Below, piece after piece: positions 17,160 to 26,750 of a stretch of 64,000 bases of DNA (the first letter of the stretch is position 1; each line of letters begins with the position of its first letter). The translations under genes were made by a program, and so were the position numbers. The notes beneath the pieces are model-generated. The model ran no database searches. It saw nothing but the letters and a program-made list of their open reading frames with translations, and had not been told where the DNA came from. Origin of the DNA: JAYWIG01 sp043789035 (lineage in GTDB: Bacteria > Pseudomonadota > Gammaproteobacteria > Burkholderiales > Burkholderiaceae_E); NCBI GenBank assembly GCA_043789035.1, contig JAYWIG010000362.1:1-64000 (forward strand). The letters are read 5' to 3'.

Positions 17160-18328
17160 ATGAAAAATCCCTGGCTAAACATTAACGGTGCCATTGATAT
17201 TCGTGGTGCTAATGCCCAGCACATGCTGCATCTTATGGTCGACCCTAAGGTGCCGCAGAACAGTCCACCGCTCATATTGGAGCGGGGTGATGGCGTTCAT
17301 ATTTTCGACATTGACGGCAAGCGCTACCTCGATACCGTCGCATCGCTCTGGAATGTGAACGTTGGCCACAATCAGCCTGAAATCATTGAGGCGATTACGG
17401 CGCAGCTTGGCAAGCTGTCCTATTACTCGACTTTTCAAAACACTTCGAACTCGCCCGCGATCGAGTTGTCGTCGCGCCTCATGGCGATGTTTGGGCAAGA
17501 AAAAATGGCCAAGGTGCTTTTTTCTTCGGGTGGTTCCGACGCGATTGAAACCGCGATGAAGCTCGCCCGCCAATATTGGAAGCTTGAAGGCAAAGCGGAG
17601 CGAGTGAAATTTTTATCGCTGAAGTGGGGTTACCACGGCGTGCATTTTGGAGGTGCGTCCATTAATGGCAATCCGCGCTTTCGTACCGCCTATGAACCGC
17701 TGATGCCAGAATGCTTTCAGGTGGAAACGCCTTACCAGTATCGAAATCCTTGGAATGAGAGTGACCCAGCCAGATTAGCAGCCCAGTGTGTAACTGATTT
17801 AGAGCGAGCCATTATTTACCAAGATCCACAAACTATTGCGGCCTTCGTTGCAGAGCCGGTTAAAGTGCTGGGGGCGTGATTGTTCCGCATGAAAGTTACT
17901 GGCCAGCAGTTCGGAGGCTAGTAGATAAGCATGGCATCTTGCTCATAAGCGATGAAGTCGTCACAGGCTTTGGTCGCATCGGTTCGATGTGCGGCGCACG
18001 CGCATGGGGCGTAGCACCTGACATGATGGCAATGGCTAAGGGAATTAACTCTGGTTACGTGCCATTGGGCGCAACCTTGATTAAAGAACGTGTTGCCAGT
18101 GCATGGAATAAGCCCGATTTACCAGCTGCACTGATGCACGGCTATACATATTCGGGCCATGCACTTGCATGCGCAGCGGCTAACGCCAATCTTGATATGG
18201 TGACGGCAGAAAATTTACCTGCACGATCCGCAGATATTGGTGCTTACTTTAATGAAACGCTTCGCATACTGCATCTGGCAATATCTGCTGCTGAAAATAT
18301 TAAGTCTAGAACACCGCAGAGACAATAA
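17160..18328 (+). pseudogene. Broken class III (omega-amino acid) aminotransferase
   Basis: A class III PLP aminotransferase in two frames. The first part (17160-17879) has LFSSGGSDAIETAMKLARQY and the segment WGYHGVHFGG, and stops after AAFVAEPVKVLGA. The second resumes as GGVIVPHESYWPAVRRL, then has LISDEVVTGFGRIG and the PLP lysine region MAMAKGINSGYVPLGATL. One missing base near 17868 in a G-rich run accounts for the shift (expected EPVQGAGGVIVP). The C-terminus is also lost: homology ends near YFNETLRIL, about 60-100 residues short, and runs into unrelated sequence. Two independent lesions make a simple sequencing error unlikely as the sole cause. Confidence 0.85.
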
Positions 18329-18419
18329 TTAAATTTTTAGTTAAGCAATCAAGGCGACGCTCATAGCGACAGCCACAATTTGTATAAAAATACAGCGTTA
18401 ATTCTAGAAGAGACAAATA

Positions 18420-18620
18420 ATGTTTTCCCATACGACGATCGGATGCTCAGACTTCGAGCCTTCGAAAAAAATCTTTGATTTGGCTGTGTTCGCTCACGGC
18501 GGCAGTTGCGAAGGCAAGCCTGGCTTAAGAGAAGCCTACGGCCCAAACATGTATCTAGCGTATGTGCGCGACCCAATGGGTAATAAATTTTCGGCGATGT
18601 GTACCGCGGAAGCAGTATGA
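18420..18620 (+). pseudogene. Internally deleted VOC/glyoxalase-family protein
   Basis: A 66-residue frame that starts like a VOC protein (MFSHTTIGCSDFEPSKKI). It then jumps to the family's C-terminal half: AHGGSCEGKPGLREAYGPNM and YLAYVRDPMGNKFSAMC. Typical members have about 125 residues; roughly 55 between the two parts are missing, without a frame change. The metal-site residues of the first half are gone. The ribosome site is still good, and the stop overlaps the CoA-transferase start as ATGA, so the frame may still be translated and couple to that gene. Confidence 0.72.
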
Positions 18621-19807
18621 ACAAATCGCTTCCCCTAGCGGGTATTAAGGTTGTCGAATTCACTCACATGGTGATGGGGCCGACTTGCGGCATGGTGCTT
18701 GCGGACATGGGAGCGGAGGTGATTAAAGTCGAACCCATCGACGGTGATCGCACGCGTCACTTACTTGGTTCGGGTGCTGGGTTCTTTCCTTTATTCAACC
18801 GCAACAAACAAAGCATTTGCCTCGATCTTCGACAAGCCGATGGTGCGGATATCGCTCGCGATCTTTGCATTCAAGCCGACGTGGTGATCGAGAACTTCAA
18901 GCCGGGCACCCTCAAAAAATATGGTTTAGATTACGCATCGCTAGCGAAGCTCAACCCGAGCCTAATTTACACAAGCCTAAAAGGTTTCTTACCTGGCCCT
19001 TATGAACATCGCACAGCGCTGGATGAAGTCGTGCAAATGATGGGCGGCTTAGCTTACATGACAGGCAGGCCGGGCGACCCATTGCGAGCAGGTTCAAGCG
19101 TGAACGACATCATGGGCGGTATGTTCGGTGCTATCGGCATATTGGGCGCCATCGTACAACGACGCGAAACAGGTAAAGGCCAAGAAATACAAAGCGGGCT
19201 GTTTGAAAACAATGTGTTCCTAGTCAGCCAACACATGATGCAGTACGCCATCACTGGTAAACCAGCCGCACCGATGCCGGATCGTATTTCCGCATGGGCA
19301 GTTTACGACGTTTTCACCGTGAAAGATGGCGAGCAAATATTTCTTGCTGCCGTCAGCGATAGCCAGTGGGCAACTTTTTGCGACTTGCTTGGCTTCGATG
19401 ATTTAAAGGCCGATGTGCGCTATAAAACCAATAACGAGAGAGTTGCTTTAAGAGCTGAGCTGATTGTTGATTTGCGCCATCGTCTCGCGCAGTTTTCGGC
19501 CATGGATTTAAGTGCCAAGTTTGAAGCGGCCGGCCTTCCCTTCGCGCCAATTACCAAACCCGAAGAATTATTCGATGACCCGCACTTAAACGCGACGGGG
19601 GCTTTGGCCGAAGTGCGATTACCCGATGGAGAGCGAGCAGGACAAACCGCGAGAGCGGCCTTGCTTCCATTTACGATGGATGAACAAAGATTCGGCGTGC
19701 GCACCAACCCACCGTATCAGGGCGAACAAACCGATGCAATTTTGCAAGCGGCCGGCTTATCAAATGAAAAGATCGAGGCGTTGCGTCGACAAAAATCTGT
19801 GGGGTGA
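18617..19807 (+). CDS. CaiB/BaiF family CoA-transferase
   Basis: A 396-residue class III CoA-transferase. It has the family start LPLAGIKVVEFTHMVMGPTC, then ADMGAEVIKVEPIDGDRTR, VVIENFKPGTLKKYGLDY and the catalytic-Asp region TALDEVVQMMGGLAYMTG. The C-terminal GVRTNPPYQGEQTDAIL is also typical. It moves CoA between a CoA-thioester donor and a carboxylic acid. ATG 18617 overlaps the end of the VOC remnant. It converges on the long GGDEF/EAL gene. Donor and acceptor are unknown. Confidence 0.88.
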   Translation: MNKSLPLAGIKVVEFTHMVMGPTCGMVLADMGAEVIKVEPIDGDRTRHLLGSGAGFFPLFNRNKQSICLDLRQADGADIARDLCIQADVVIENFKPGTLKKYGLDYASLAKLNPSLIYTSLKGFLPGPYEHRTALDEVVQMMGGLAYMTGRPGDPLRAGSSVNDIMGGMFGAIGILGAIVQRRETGKGQEIQSGLFENNVFLVSQHMMQYAITGKPAAPMPDRISAWAVYDVFTVKDGEQIFLAAVSDSQWATFCDLLGFDDLKADVRYKTNNERVALRAELIVDLRHRLAQFSAMDLSAKFEAAGLPFAPITKPEELFDDPHLNATGALAEVRLPDGERAGQTARAALLPFTMDEQRFGVRTNPPYQGEQTDAILQAAGLSNEKIEALRRQKSVG

Positions 19808-19820
19808 TGAAACCAGAGAC

Positions 19821-22800
19821 TTAATGCACAACTTTTTCCTTCGCCTCCAGTATGTCAATTAGTGGTTCAGGTTTGTGGAGCAAGTAGCCTTGGGCGTAGT
19901 GTATGCCGATTTCCTTTACTCGTTCGAGTACATCGGGATGGTCAATAAATTCGGCGACGGTTTGCGCGTTTACAACCCGTGCCACCTCAACAAAACTGCG
20001 TACTGCAGCGTCGTCTAGTGAATCGTTTAGCAAGCCTTTTATAAACTGGCCATCGATTTTAATCTGATCGACTTTGAGTTCCTTAAGGTAGCCGAAGGAC
20101 GATGCACCAGAACCGAAATCATCCAGAGATACCCGAACACCCAGTGCTTGCACCTGCGTAATGAAGCTTGACGCATCAGCAATACAGGTGATGGCAGCCG
20201 TCTCGGTAATTTCTAAACAGATTTTCGAGCAAATTTCTGGTCCTGCTTCGGTCAACAGCATATGCGCTTCTCGGTGGAAAGTCTGATCTCCAACTGACTG
20301 GCCTGAGAGGTTGACGCTGAGGGTTTCGATCTGTGAGGGGTCGGCGCAAGTGGTTAGCATGGAAATCGTTTTGCGCAGCACCCAGCGATCTAATCGTGAT
20401 GCGAGATGGAATCGTTCGGCAGCAGGAAGAAATGCGCCCGGCGGAACAAGCGTGCCGTCAACGTCGCGTAGACGGACCAACACTTCGGCATATAGACCTC
20501 GGCTAGGAGTGTTGAGCGCCACAATGTTTTGACCGTACAGAATAAATCGGTCTTCGTCTAACGCTTGTTCTAAGCGGGACGCCCATTTCATATCGCCTTG
20601 GCGAATTTGCATGTTTTGATCAGTGTCGAACCAGACGTGAACGCGATTCCGACCTGCATCTTTAGCGGCATAGCAGGCGCTGTCGGCTGCTTGCATGACA
20701 CTAGAGGCGCTGGTCCAGCGATCATCCAGAGGCACCATGCCGATACTAGCCCCTATGCGAAACCGCCTGTCGCTGTGGGCGAAGCGAAAATCGTTCATTC
20801 GCTCGCAGATCTGATCGGCTACTCGCTTGGCATTATCGTTACTGCAATTCTCTAAAATGACGCCAAATTCATCGCCACCTAAACGCGCTATGGTGTCACT
20901 CGAGCGTGTTGATTGCCCTAAAAGTTTACCGACTTGCACCAGTAGTTGATCGCCCGCGGAGTGTCCGCAAGCGTCGTTTACTAATTTGAATTGATCTAAG
21001 TCTAAGAACAATACGGTATGCTCGGTGCCAGCAGTTTTGGGCGACTCAATGATTTTGTGAAGACGTAGTTCGAACTCCGAGCGACTGACCAATCCAGTTA
21101 AAGTATCGTGCGAAGCTCGGTGGCTCACTTCTTTATGCAGTCGTCGCTGTTCAGTAACATCTCTGAAAATGACGACGATGCCTAAGAGTTGCCCTTCATG
21201 ATTCAGTAAGGGCGCCGCGGATTGCTCTATGCTGTAGCGCTCGGCATTACGAGACAATAGTACGACTGGCTCGGTTATGTTGGTTAAGCTGTGTTGCGCC
21301 ACTGCGACCGCTGTTGGTAGCAGTTTAACTGGCATAGACTCTTCCGAGCACAACTTAAATACCTGCTCAAGCGCTAGCCCTTTGGCGGCCGCATTTGTCC
21401 ATCCAGTCATGCGTTCCGCTGCTGGGTTAAGCCATGCGACCCGACCGTTTTCATCCGTGGTCATAACAGCGTCTGTGATTGATTCCAGAGTCACCTTGAG
21501 TAAATCATGTTGCCTTTCAATTTCAAGCGCCATGAGGCGAGTCTCGGTCACGTCCCAGGTGACCCCAACGTAGCGCAGGGTTTTACCGTTTTGAAACGAT
21601 GAAACTTGGGCAGAGCTGCGCTGATATCGGACACTGCCGTCAGGGCGAATGATTCGTGCTTCTATTTCGTAGGATCGGCCGTTTTTAATGGCATTTAATA
21701 CCTTTTCTTGCGTTCGAACTCGGTCATCTGGATGCATTTTGGATAACCACGCGCAAGCAGTCACCGGCTGATTCGATTTTTCCAAGCCGTGTAACTCGCA
21801 CATCATCGAATCCCACTGCAATACATCATTGGGGATGTCATAGTCCCATGTTCCGATACTGGCGCCCTTGTTGGCGAGCGCAAGGCGCTGATGGAGGCCT
21901 TCGAGCGCTTGCCGTTGCTCTACTTGACTGGTGATATCCTGAAAAGTACCGAGCAGACTTACAGGAACGCCTTCTTTGATTACAGCTTTACCCGTAGCGC
22001 GCACCCAGATCGACTCGCCGCTAGCTTTAATGAAGGGTAATTCGAGATCCCAGACTGAGCCGTCTATCATCGAACGGTCAACTGCGGCTTGAATAATGGG
22101 TCTTGCTTGCGGTGCATAAAAAGAGATGGCTTCTCTAAGCGTTGGTTTGTATGTAAGCGCAACGCCGTGAATCGAATAGGTTTGCTCTGACCAATAAAGA
22201 GCGCCTGAAATAAGATCGAGCTGCCAGCCGCCAATACCGGCGACCTCGCCTGTGCGCGCCAGCAGTTCACGACTTGAAATTAGCGCCTGTTCTTGAATTT
22301 TTTTACTTGTAATGTCGCTATGTAAAGACACAAACCGTTCTGGCTTGCCGTTGCTGCCCATCAGTGGCGCAATAACCGCGTCTACCCAATACTCATCGCC
22401 ATTTTTGGCACGATGACAAATTTCACCCCGCCAAGGTTGGCCGCGTTTCAAACGACGCCAAAGGTTTTGAAAATACGTGAGCGGCTGCTTATTCGATTGA
22501 ATAATTCGGCAGTGGGCACCCACCAATTCGTGCTCAGAGTAACCACTTATGTTACAAAATAAGTCATTGACTTCGATGAATATGCCATTCGCGTCGGTGA
22601 CAGACAAAATGAACTGTGTGCGGGCCACCGCCAATAAGTCTGCAGACATTCGCAGGGCGCTATTTCGATCGGTGACGTCTTCAATAATGGTCATCGCTCG
22701 AACTGGCGTTCCGTGCTCGTCACGCTCAAGAACAGACGACATGACAACGTCGATTTTGCCGCCAGATGCGGTGAGCATTTGGGCAGGGACATTCTTTTGG

Positions 22801-23510
22801 CTGCCAGTTTGAAAAAATCTGGGTTTCGCGTTAATCGAAATGCGCTCTTGCGTTTCTTTCGAGAAGAACTCAAGTGACTTTTTGCCAATAACGTGTTCTC
22901 GGCGGTATCCAAGTCGGAGCAGCCATTCGTCGCTGACAGTGAGTAGTCGGCCTTCAGGATCGATCGAATGAATCATCGCAGGCATGGTTTCCATTGGAAG
23001 GAGGTAATCCTGTAAAACCTTTCGATTCTTCTCGAAGAGTTGCGCTACGCCATGAGCTAAAAATTGCAGTACTTTTTCCTGCGACTTATCAAGCTGTCTG
23101 GGCGCCCGGTCTATTACGCACAAAGACCCAACCCGCGTGCCATTGCTGAGCGTGACCGGTGCACCTGCATAAAAACGTATGTGCGGCTCGCTGGTCACCA
23201 AAGGGTTGTCGAAAAAACGAGAATCGAGTTTAGCGTCAGCGACGGTCAGGGTGTCTTCTTGCAGTATGGTGTGCGCACAAAACGCAGAGGTTCTGGGCGT
23301 TTCGGTAACGCCGGGTAAACCGTGGTTAGCTTTAAACCATTGTCTATGCTCGTCGACGAGCGAGATCAACGCGATTGGCGTGCCGCAAACTGCGGCGGCG
23401 GCTTTCACAAAGGCGTCAAACTCGCCTTCATTTTCCGTATCCAGCACTTTTAGAGATTTCAAGCTGGATAATCGATACAGTTCGTTTTCTGGGAGGTCGG
23501 CGGGTTTCAT
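19821..23510 (-). CDS. GAF / five PAS / GGDEF / EAL cyclic-di-GMP protein
   Basis: A 1229-residue cytoplasmic signalling protein without membrane segments. Domains in order: GAF (about 20-165), PAS (175-285), PAS with IIQSNKQPLTYFQNLW (295-405), PAS (420-535), PAS/PAC (545-660), PAS (670-790), GGDEF (795-960) and EAL (975-1215). The GGDEF motif at 878-882 is intact and preceded by an inhibitory RxxD site (869-872). In the EAL domain the signature reads EVL (1009-1011), with NLSG, EITETA, DDFGSG, KIDGQFIKG and QGY retained. Both synthesis and hydrolysis of cyclic di-GMP are possible. The PAS array suggests redox, light or ligand sensing; the second PAS resembles LOV-like domains but lacks the NCR motif. 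Confidence 0.92.
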   Translation of the reverse strand: MKPADLPENELYRLSSLKSLKVLDTENEGEFDAFVKAAAAVCGTPIALISLVDEHRQWFKANHGLPGVTETPRTSAFCAHTILQEDTLTVADAKLDSRFFDNPLVTSEPHIRFYAGAPVTLSNGTRVGSLCVIDRAPRQLDKSQEKVLQFLAHGVAQLFEKNRKVLQDYLLPMETMPAMIHSIDPEGRLLTVSDEWLLRLGYRREHVIGKKSLEFFSKETQERISINAKPRFFQTGSQKNVPAQMLTASGGKIDVVMSSVLERDEHGTPVRAMTIIEDVTDRNSALRMSADLLAVARTQFILSVTDANGIFIEVNDLFCNISGYSEHELVGAHCRIIQSNKQPLTYFQNLWRRLKRGQPWRGEICHRAKNGDEYWVDAVIAPLMGSNGKPERFVSLHSDITSKKIQEQALISSRELLARTGEVAGIGGWQLDLISGALYWSEQTYSIHGVALTYKPTLREAISFYAPQARPIIQAAVDRSMIDGSVWDLELPFIKASGESIWVRATGKAVIKEGVPVSLLGTFQDITSQVEQRQALEGLHQRLALANKGASIGTWDYDIPNDVLQWDSMMCELHGLEKSNQPVTACAWLSKMHPDDRVRTQEKVLNAIKNGRSYEIEARIIRPDGSVRYQRSSAQVSSFQNGKTLRYVGVTWDVTETRLMALEIERQHDLLKVTLESITDAVMTTDENGRVAWLNPAAERMTGWTNAAAKGLALEQVFKLCSEESMPVKLLPTAVAVAQHSLTNITEPVVLLSRNAERYSIEQSAAPLLNHEGQLLGIVVIFRDVTEQRRLHKEVSHRASHDTLTGLVSRSEFELRLHKIIESPKTAGTEHTVLFLDLDQFKLVNDACGHSAGDQLLVQVGKLLGQSTRSSDTIARLGGDEFGVILENCSNDNAKRVADQICERMNDFRFAHSDRRFRIGASIGMVPLDDRWTSASSVMQAADSACYAAKDAGRNRVHVWFDTDQNMQIRQGDMKWASRLEQALDEDRFILYGQNIVALNTPSRGLYAEVLVRLRDVDGTLVPPGAFLPAAERFHLASRLDRWVLRKTISMLTTCADPSQIETLSVNLSGQSVGDQTFHREAHMLLTEAGPEICSKICLEITETAAITCIADASSFITQVQALGVRVSLDDFGSGASSFGYLKELKVDQIKIDGQFIKGLLNDSLDDAAVRSFVEVARVVNAQTVAEFIDHPDVLERVKEIGIHYAQGYLLHKPEPLIDILEAKEKVVH

Positions 23511-23751
23511 CCACAGCTTTCTTTTTAGAGGTACTCCATCTCTTTTCGGTCGCTACTTAAAATTCTTTAGCTGCGGTTGGTTAAAGCAAGAGCAGACCGG
23601 ACGAAATGCCGTTTTGCTGCCGTCGGTCGGATGATTTGCGTCGCTCAGCATTTCGATCAGACCGTGGCGGAGGCACCCAACGATTGGCGCAAGATGTGAG
23701 GATTCTGCCCTCCCTGTAAACTAGCGGCTTAGATTTTTCCGGACTTTCACT

Positions 23752-24942
23752 ATGCCACATTTACCTGCCTCAGCCGCGCTTTCGCATGTGCGAGTTATCG
23801 ATCTCACCCAAGTGCGCGCAGGCCCCACTTGCTGTCGCCAACTCGCTGATTGGGGTGCTGATGTTGTACAAGTTCAGATGCCTGAACACATGCGTGGTGA
23901 CGACACGCTTGGCGGGCAAGAAGGCTCGGATTACCAGTACACACACCGCAATAAGCGCTCGATTACGCTGAACTTAAAAGAGCCTGAAGGCATTGCCTTA
24001 CTGAAAAAATTAATTGCCGGTGCCGATGTAGTAGTTGAGAACTTTCGACCCGACGTAAAGTTTCGTTTAGGTATCGATTACGAGAGTTTAAAAGGCGACA
24101 ACCCCGGTTTAATTTACGCTAGCATTTCCGGCTTTGGGCAGACTGGCCCATTAGCACAGCGCCCCGGCTTCGACCAAATTGCCCAAGGCATGGGAGGCTT
24201 AATGTCGGTCACAGGCCAGCCTGATGGAGAGCCTATGCGCGTTGGAATTCCGATTGCCGACCTCTGCGCAGGTATCTTCGCCGCACAAGGCATTTTGGTA
24301 GCACTGATTGAACGGCAGAAATCTGGGCAAGGCCAGTGGCTGCACACATCGTTGCTCGAATCAATGGTGTACATGATGGATTTTCAAACATCGCGTTGGT
24401 TACTCGATGGCGAAGTGGCCACACAGGCAGGCAATTTTCATCCGACCAGCATTCCAACAGGTGTCTATAAAGCTCGCGATGGTTACATGAACATCGCCGT
24501 GTTCGGTTCGAAAATTTGGGAACGTTTTTGCGATATTCTTGGCGCGCCGCAATGGGTCACTGATCCACGTTATGCGGATAAGCCCAGCCGATCTATCAAC
24601 CGCGATGCCTTGAACGCAGAAATCAATTCACGCCTTGCCGCACAAGACCGCGCTTATTGGATACCTAAGCTCAATGACGGTGGCGTAGCCTGTGGCTTGA
24701 TTAACAGCATGGACGCCGTATTCAACGAACCCCAAGTGCAACATCTTGGCATGGTCAAAGAGGTAGTGTCCCCGCTGCGTGGCAAGCAACGCTTAGTGGG
24801 CCAACCTGTGCAGCTTGAGCGCACACCCAGCACTATTGCCCGCTCAACGCCTAAGCGAGGCGAGCATACGGAAGAAATTCTTAGCCAACTCGGTATTAGT
24901 ACTGACGATTTAACGCGGCTCAAAGCCAGCGGAGTTTATTAA
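23752..24942 (+). CDS. CaiB/BaiF family CoA-transferase, first gene of an acyl-CoA operon
   Basis: A 396-residue class III CoA-transferase with VRVIDLTQVRAGPTCCRQLA, WGADVVQVQMPEH, VVVENFRPDVKFRLGIDY and the catalytic region RPGFDQIAQGMGGLMSVTG. It starts an operon with an enoyl-CoA hydratase (adjacent), an MDR oxidoreductase (1-base overlap) and a Bug binding protein (21 bp). It probably activates an imported carboxylic acid as its CoA ester. It differs clearly from the paralogue at 18617. Confidence 0.9.
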   Translation: MPHLPASAALSHVRVIDLTQVRAGPTCCRQLADWGADVVQVQMPEHMRGDDTLGGQEGSDYQYTHRNKRSITLNLKEPEGIALLKKLIAGADVVVENFRPDVKFRLGIDYESLKGDNPGLIYASISGFGQTGPLAQRPGFDQIAQGMGGLMSVTGQPDGEPMRVGIPIADLCAGIFAAQGILVALIERQKSGQGQWLHTSLLESMVYMMDFQTSRWLLDGEVATQAGNFHPTSIPTGVYKARDGYMNIAVFGSKIWERFCDILGAPQWVTDPRYADKPSRSINRDALNAEINSRLAAQDRAYWIPKLNDGGVACGLINSMDAVFNEPQVQHLGMVKEVVSPLRGKQRLVGQPVQLERTPSTIARSTPKRGEHTEEILSQLGISTDDLTRLKASGVY

Positions 24943-25752
24943 ATGAGTGAAATTACGTACACATCACCCACCGAGAGAGTCAATACTTGGTTAGTCGGTT
25001 CGTCGCTTTACATCGAGTTCAACAACCCTGTTCGACACAACGCCCTAAGCGTTGATATGTGGGAAGCGGTACCTGTGCTTTTAGCGTTAGCTGAACGCGA
25101 CGCACGAGTTCGCTTAGTCGTATTTAAAGGTGCTGGCACGAAGGCCTTTGTTTCTGGAGCCGACATTTCACAATTCGAAGATATGCGCGCTGCTCGCGAA
25201 GCCGTTACCCATTATGAAGCGATGGCTGAAGCTGCGCTCATGGGTATCTATAACTTCTCCAAACCTACCTTGGCCTGCATTCAGGGCTATTGCATTGGCG
25301 GCGGAGTGAACGTGGCTATTAGCTGCGATATGCGGATATCAAGTTCTGAAGCGGTGTTCTCTGTGCCTGCAGCAAGGCTAGGTTTAGGCTATCGCTATTC
25401 CGCCATGAAAAACCTAGTCGACTTAATCGGCCCTGGTGCCGCGAAAGATTTATTCTTCACAGCGCGTCGAATCGACGGCGTTGAGGCCCATCGACTTGGG
25501 CTCGTAAATCGTATTTGCCCAGCGGCAGATCTACCCTCATTACTCTCAGAATATACCAGTGCGCTTGCACAAAATGCACCGCTGACTATTCAAGCCGCCA
25601 AGGCGATTACTCGCGAGATTTTAAAAAGCACTTCTGAGATCGACTATGCCAAATGCCAAAAGTTAATTCGAGGCTGTTTCGACAGTGCAGATTACGCCGA
25701 AGGGCGAACCGCTTTTATGGAAAAGCGCCAACCAGTATTTAAGGGTCAATAA
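24943..25752 (+). CDS. Enoyl-CoA hydratase/isomerase family protein
   Basis: A 269-residue crotonase-fold protein. The oxyanion-hole and CoA-binding motifs are in KAFVSGADISQFEDM and IQGYCIGGGVNVAISCDMRI. In classical hydratases the two catalytic Glu residues lie near PAARLGLGY; here the segment reads FSVPAARLGLGYRYSAM, so the usual pair is not obvious and the reaction could be hydration, isomerisation or another crotonase chemistry. It begins at the base after the CoA-transferase stop. Confidence 0.85.
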   Translation: MSEITYTSPTERVNTWLVGSSLYIEFNNPVRHNALSVDMWEAVPVLLALAERDARVRLVVFKGAGTKAFVSGADISQFEDMRAAREAVTHYEAMAEAALMGIYNFSKPTLACIQGYCIGGGVNVAISCDMRISSSEAVFSVPAARLGLGYRYSAMKNLVDLIGPGAAKDLFFTARRIDGVEAHRLGLVNRICPAADLPSLLSEYTSALAQNAPLTIQAAKAITREILKSTSEIDYAKCQKLIRGCFDSADYAEGRTAFMEKRQPVFKGQ

Positions 25753-26729
25753 TGAAATCATTTTTTTTAATCAGCGATGATCACGGCGCACGTTTAGAGC
25801 TCCGCGATGTTGCACAACCCGTAGCAGGCCAGGGGCAAGTGCTGGTGAAGCTTTATGCAGCCGCGTTAAATCGCGGTGAGTTTATTCATGGCCACGGCCT
25901 GCATGCAACTGGCACTGCAAAAGCAGCGGGCATGGAAGGTGCAGGAGAAGTGATTGCGCTAGGTGCAGGCGTTACGTCGATGAAAATTGGCGACAAAGTG
26001 ATGGGCCGCTGCCCCGGTGCGTTTTCAGAGTTCGCGGTCATGGATGTGCGCGAAGCCATGCCAGTACCCAACGGTTTGGGTATGGCAGAAGCGGCATCCA
26101 TTCCACTCACATTCCTCGTCGGTTTCGATCTGCTTGTTTTGCAAGGGCACTTGAAGGAGGGGCAATGGATGCTGGTCAATGGTGTGTCATCCGGTGTCGG
26201 TGTTGCCTCGTTGCAAATGGGCAAAGTATTAGGCGCTAAAGTGATAGGCACCTCGGGCTCGCAAGACAAGATTAATGAACTTACGTCACACGGTTTAGAC
26301 CTCGGCATCGTCACTCGTAATCCGGATTACTTCGACGCAGTGATGAAAGCGACTGATGGCCAAGGCGTGAACCTCGCCATCAATACGGTTGGTGGTGGCG
26401 TGTTCGCAGAAAATCTTCGTTGTTTGAGCTTCGAAGGTCGTATGGGCATCGTCGGTTATGTCGACGGCAAGCTCGAAGCGACAGTCGATTTAAATGCCTT
26501 ACATGCCAAGCGTTTGTGCGTGTACGGCGTATCGAATAAATTGCGCAACCCCGACCAACGGGCCAGTGGCAATGCACAGTTTGTGAAAGAAATATTGCCG
26601 GCTATTGGCGATGGTCGCATTCGCCCACTGGTCTACAAAAAATTCCCCTTAGTGCAGCTGCCGGAGGCCAAAGCGCTGATGGAAAGCAACCAACAGAATG
26701 GCAAAATTGTTGTCGAGATGACGCATTAA
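25752..26729 (+). CDS. MDR-family NADPH:quinone oxidoreductase-like protein
   Basis: A 325-residue zinc-independent medium-chain dehydrogenase/reductase. It has the GroES-like N-terminal half (KLYAAALNRGEFIHGHG, AAGMEGAGEVIALGAGVTS) and a Rossmann NADPH site (VNGVSSGVGVASLQMGKVLG). The C-terminal GRIRPLVYKKFPLVQLPEAK also fits. It resembles quinone oxidoreductases and enoyl reductases; given the neighbours, it may reduce an unsaturated acyl-CoA. Its ATG overlaps the hydratase stop by one base. Confidence 0.86.
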   Translation: MKSFFLISDDHGARLELRDVAQPVAGQGQVLVKLYAAALNRGEFIHGHGLHATGTAKAAGMEGAGEVIALGAGVTSMKIGDKVMGRCPGAFSEFAVMDVREAMPVPNGLGMAEAASIPLTFLVGFDLLVLQGHLKEGQWMLVNGVSSGVGVASLQMGKVLGAKVIGTSGSQDKINELTSHGLDLGIVTRNPDYFDAVMKATDGQGVNLAINTVGGGVFAENLRCLSFEGRMGIVGYVDGKLEATVDLNALHAKRLCVYGVSNKLRNPDQRASGNAQFVKEILPAIGDGRIRPLVYKKFPLVQLPEAKALMESNQQNGKIVVEMTH

Positions 26730-26750
26730 TTTCATACGAAGGCCTTCATC

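Noticed and set aside
18361..18663. A 100-codon - strand frame opposite the VOC remnant
   Set aside because: The + strand frame contains recognisable VOC segments and overlaps the CoA-transferase start in the usual way; the - strand product matches nothing.
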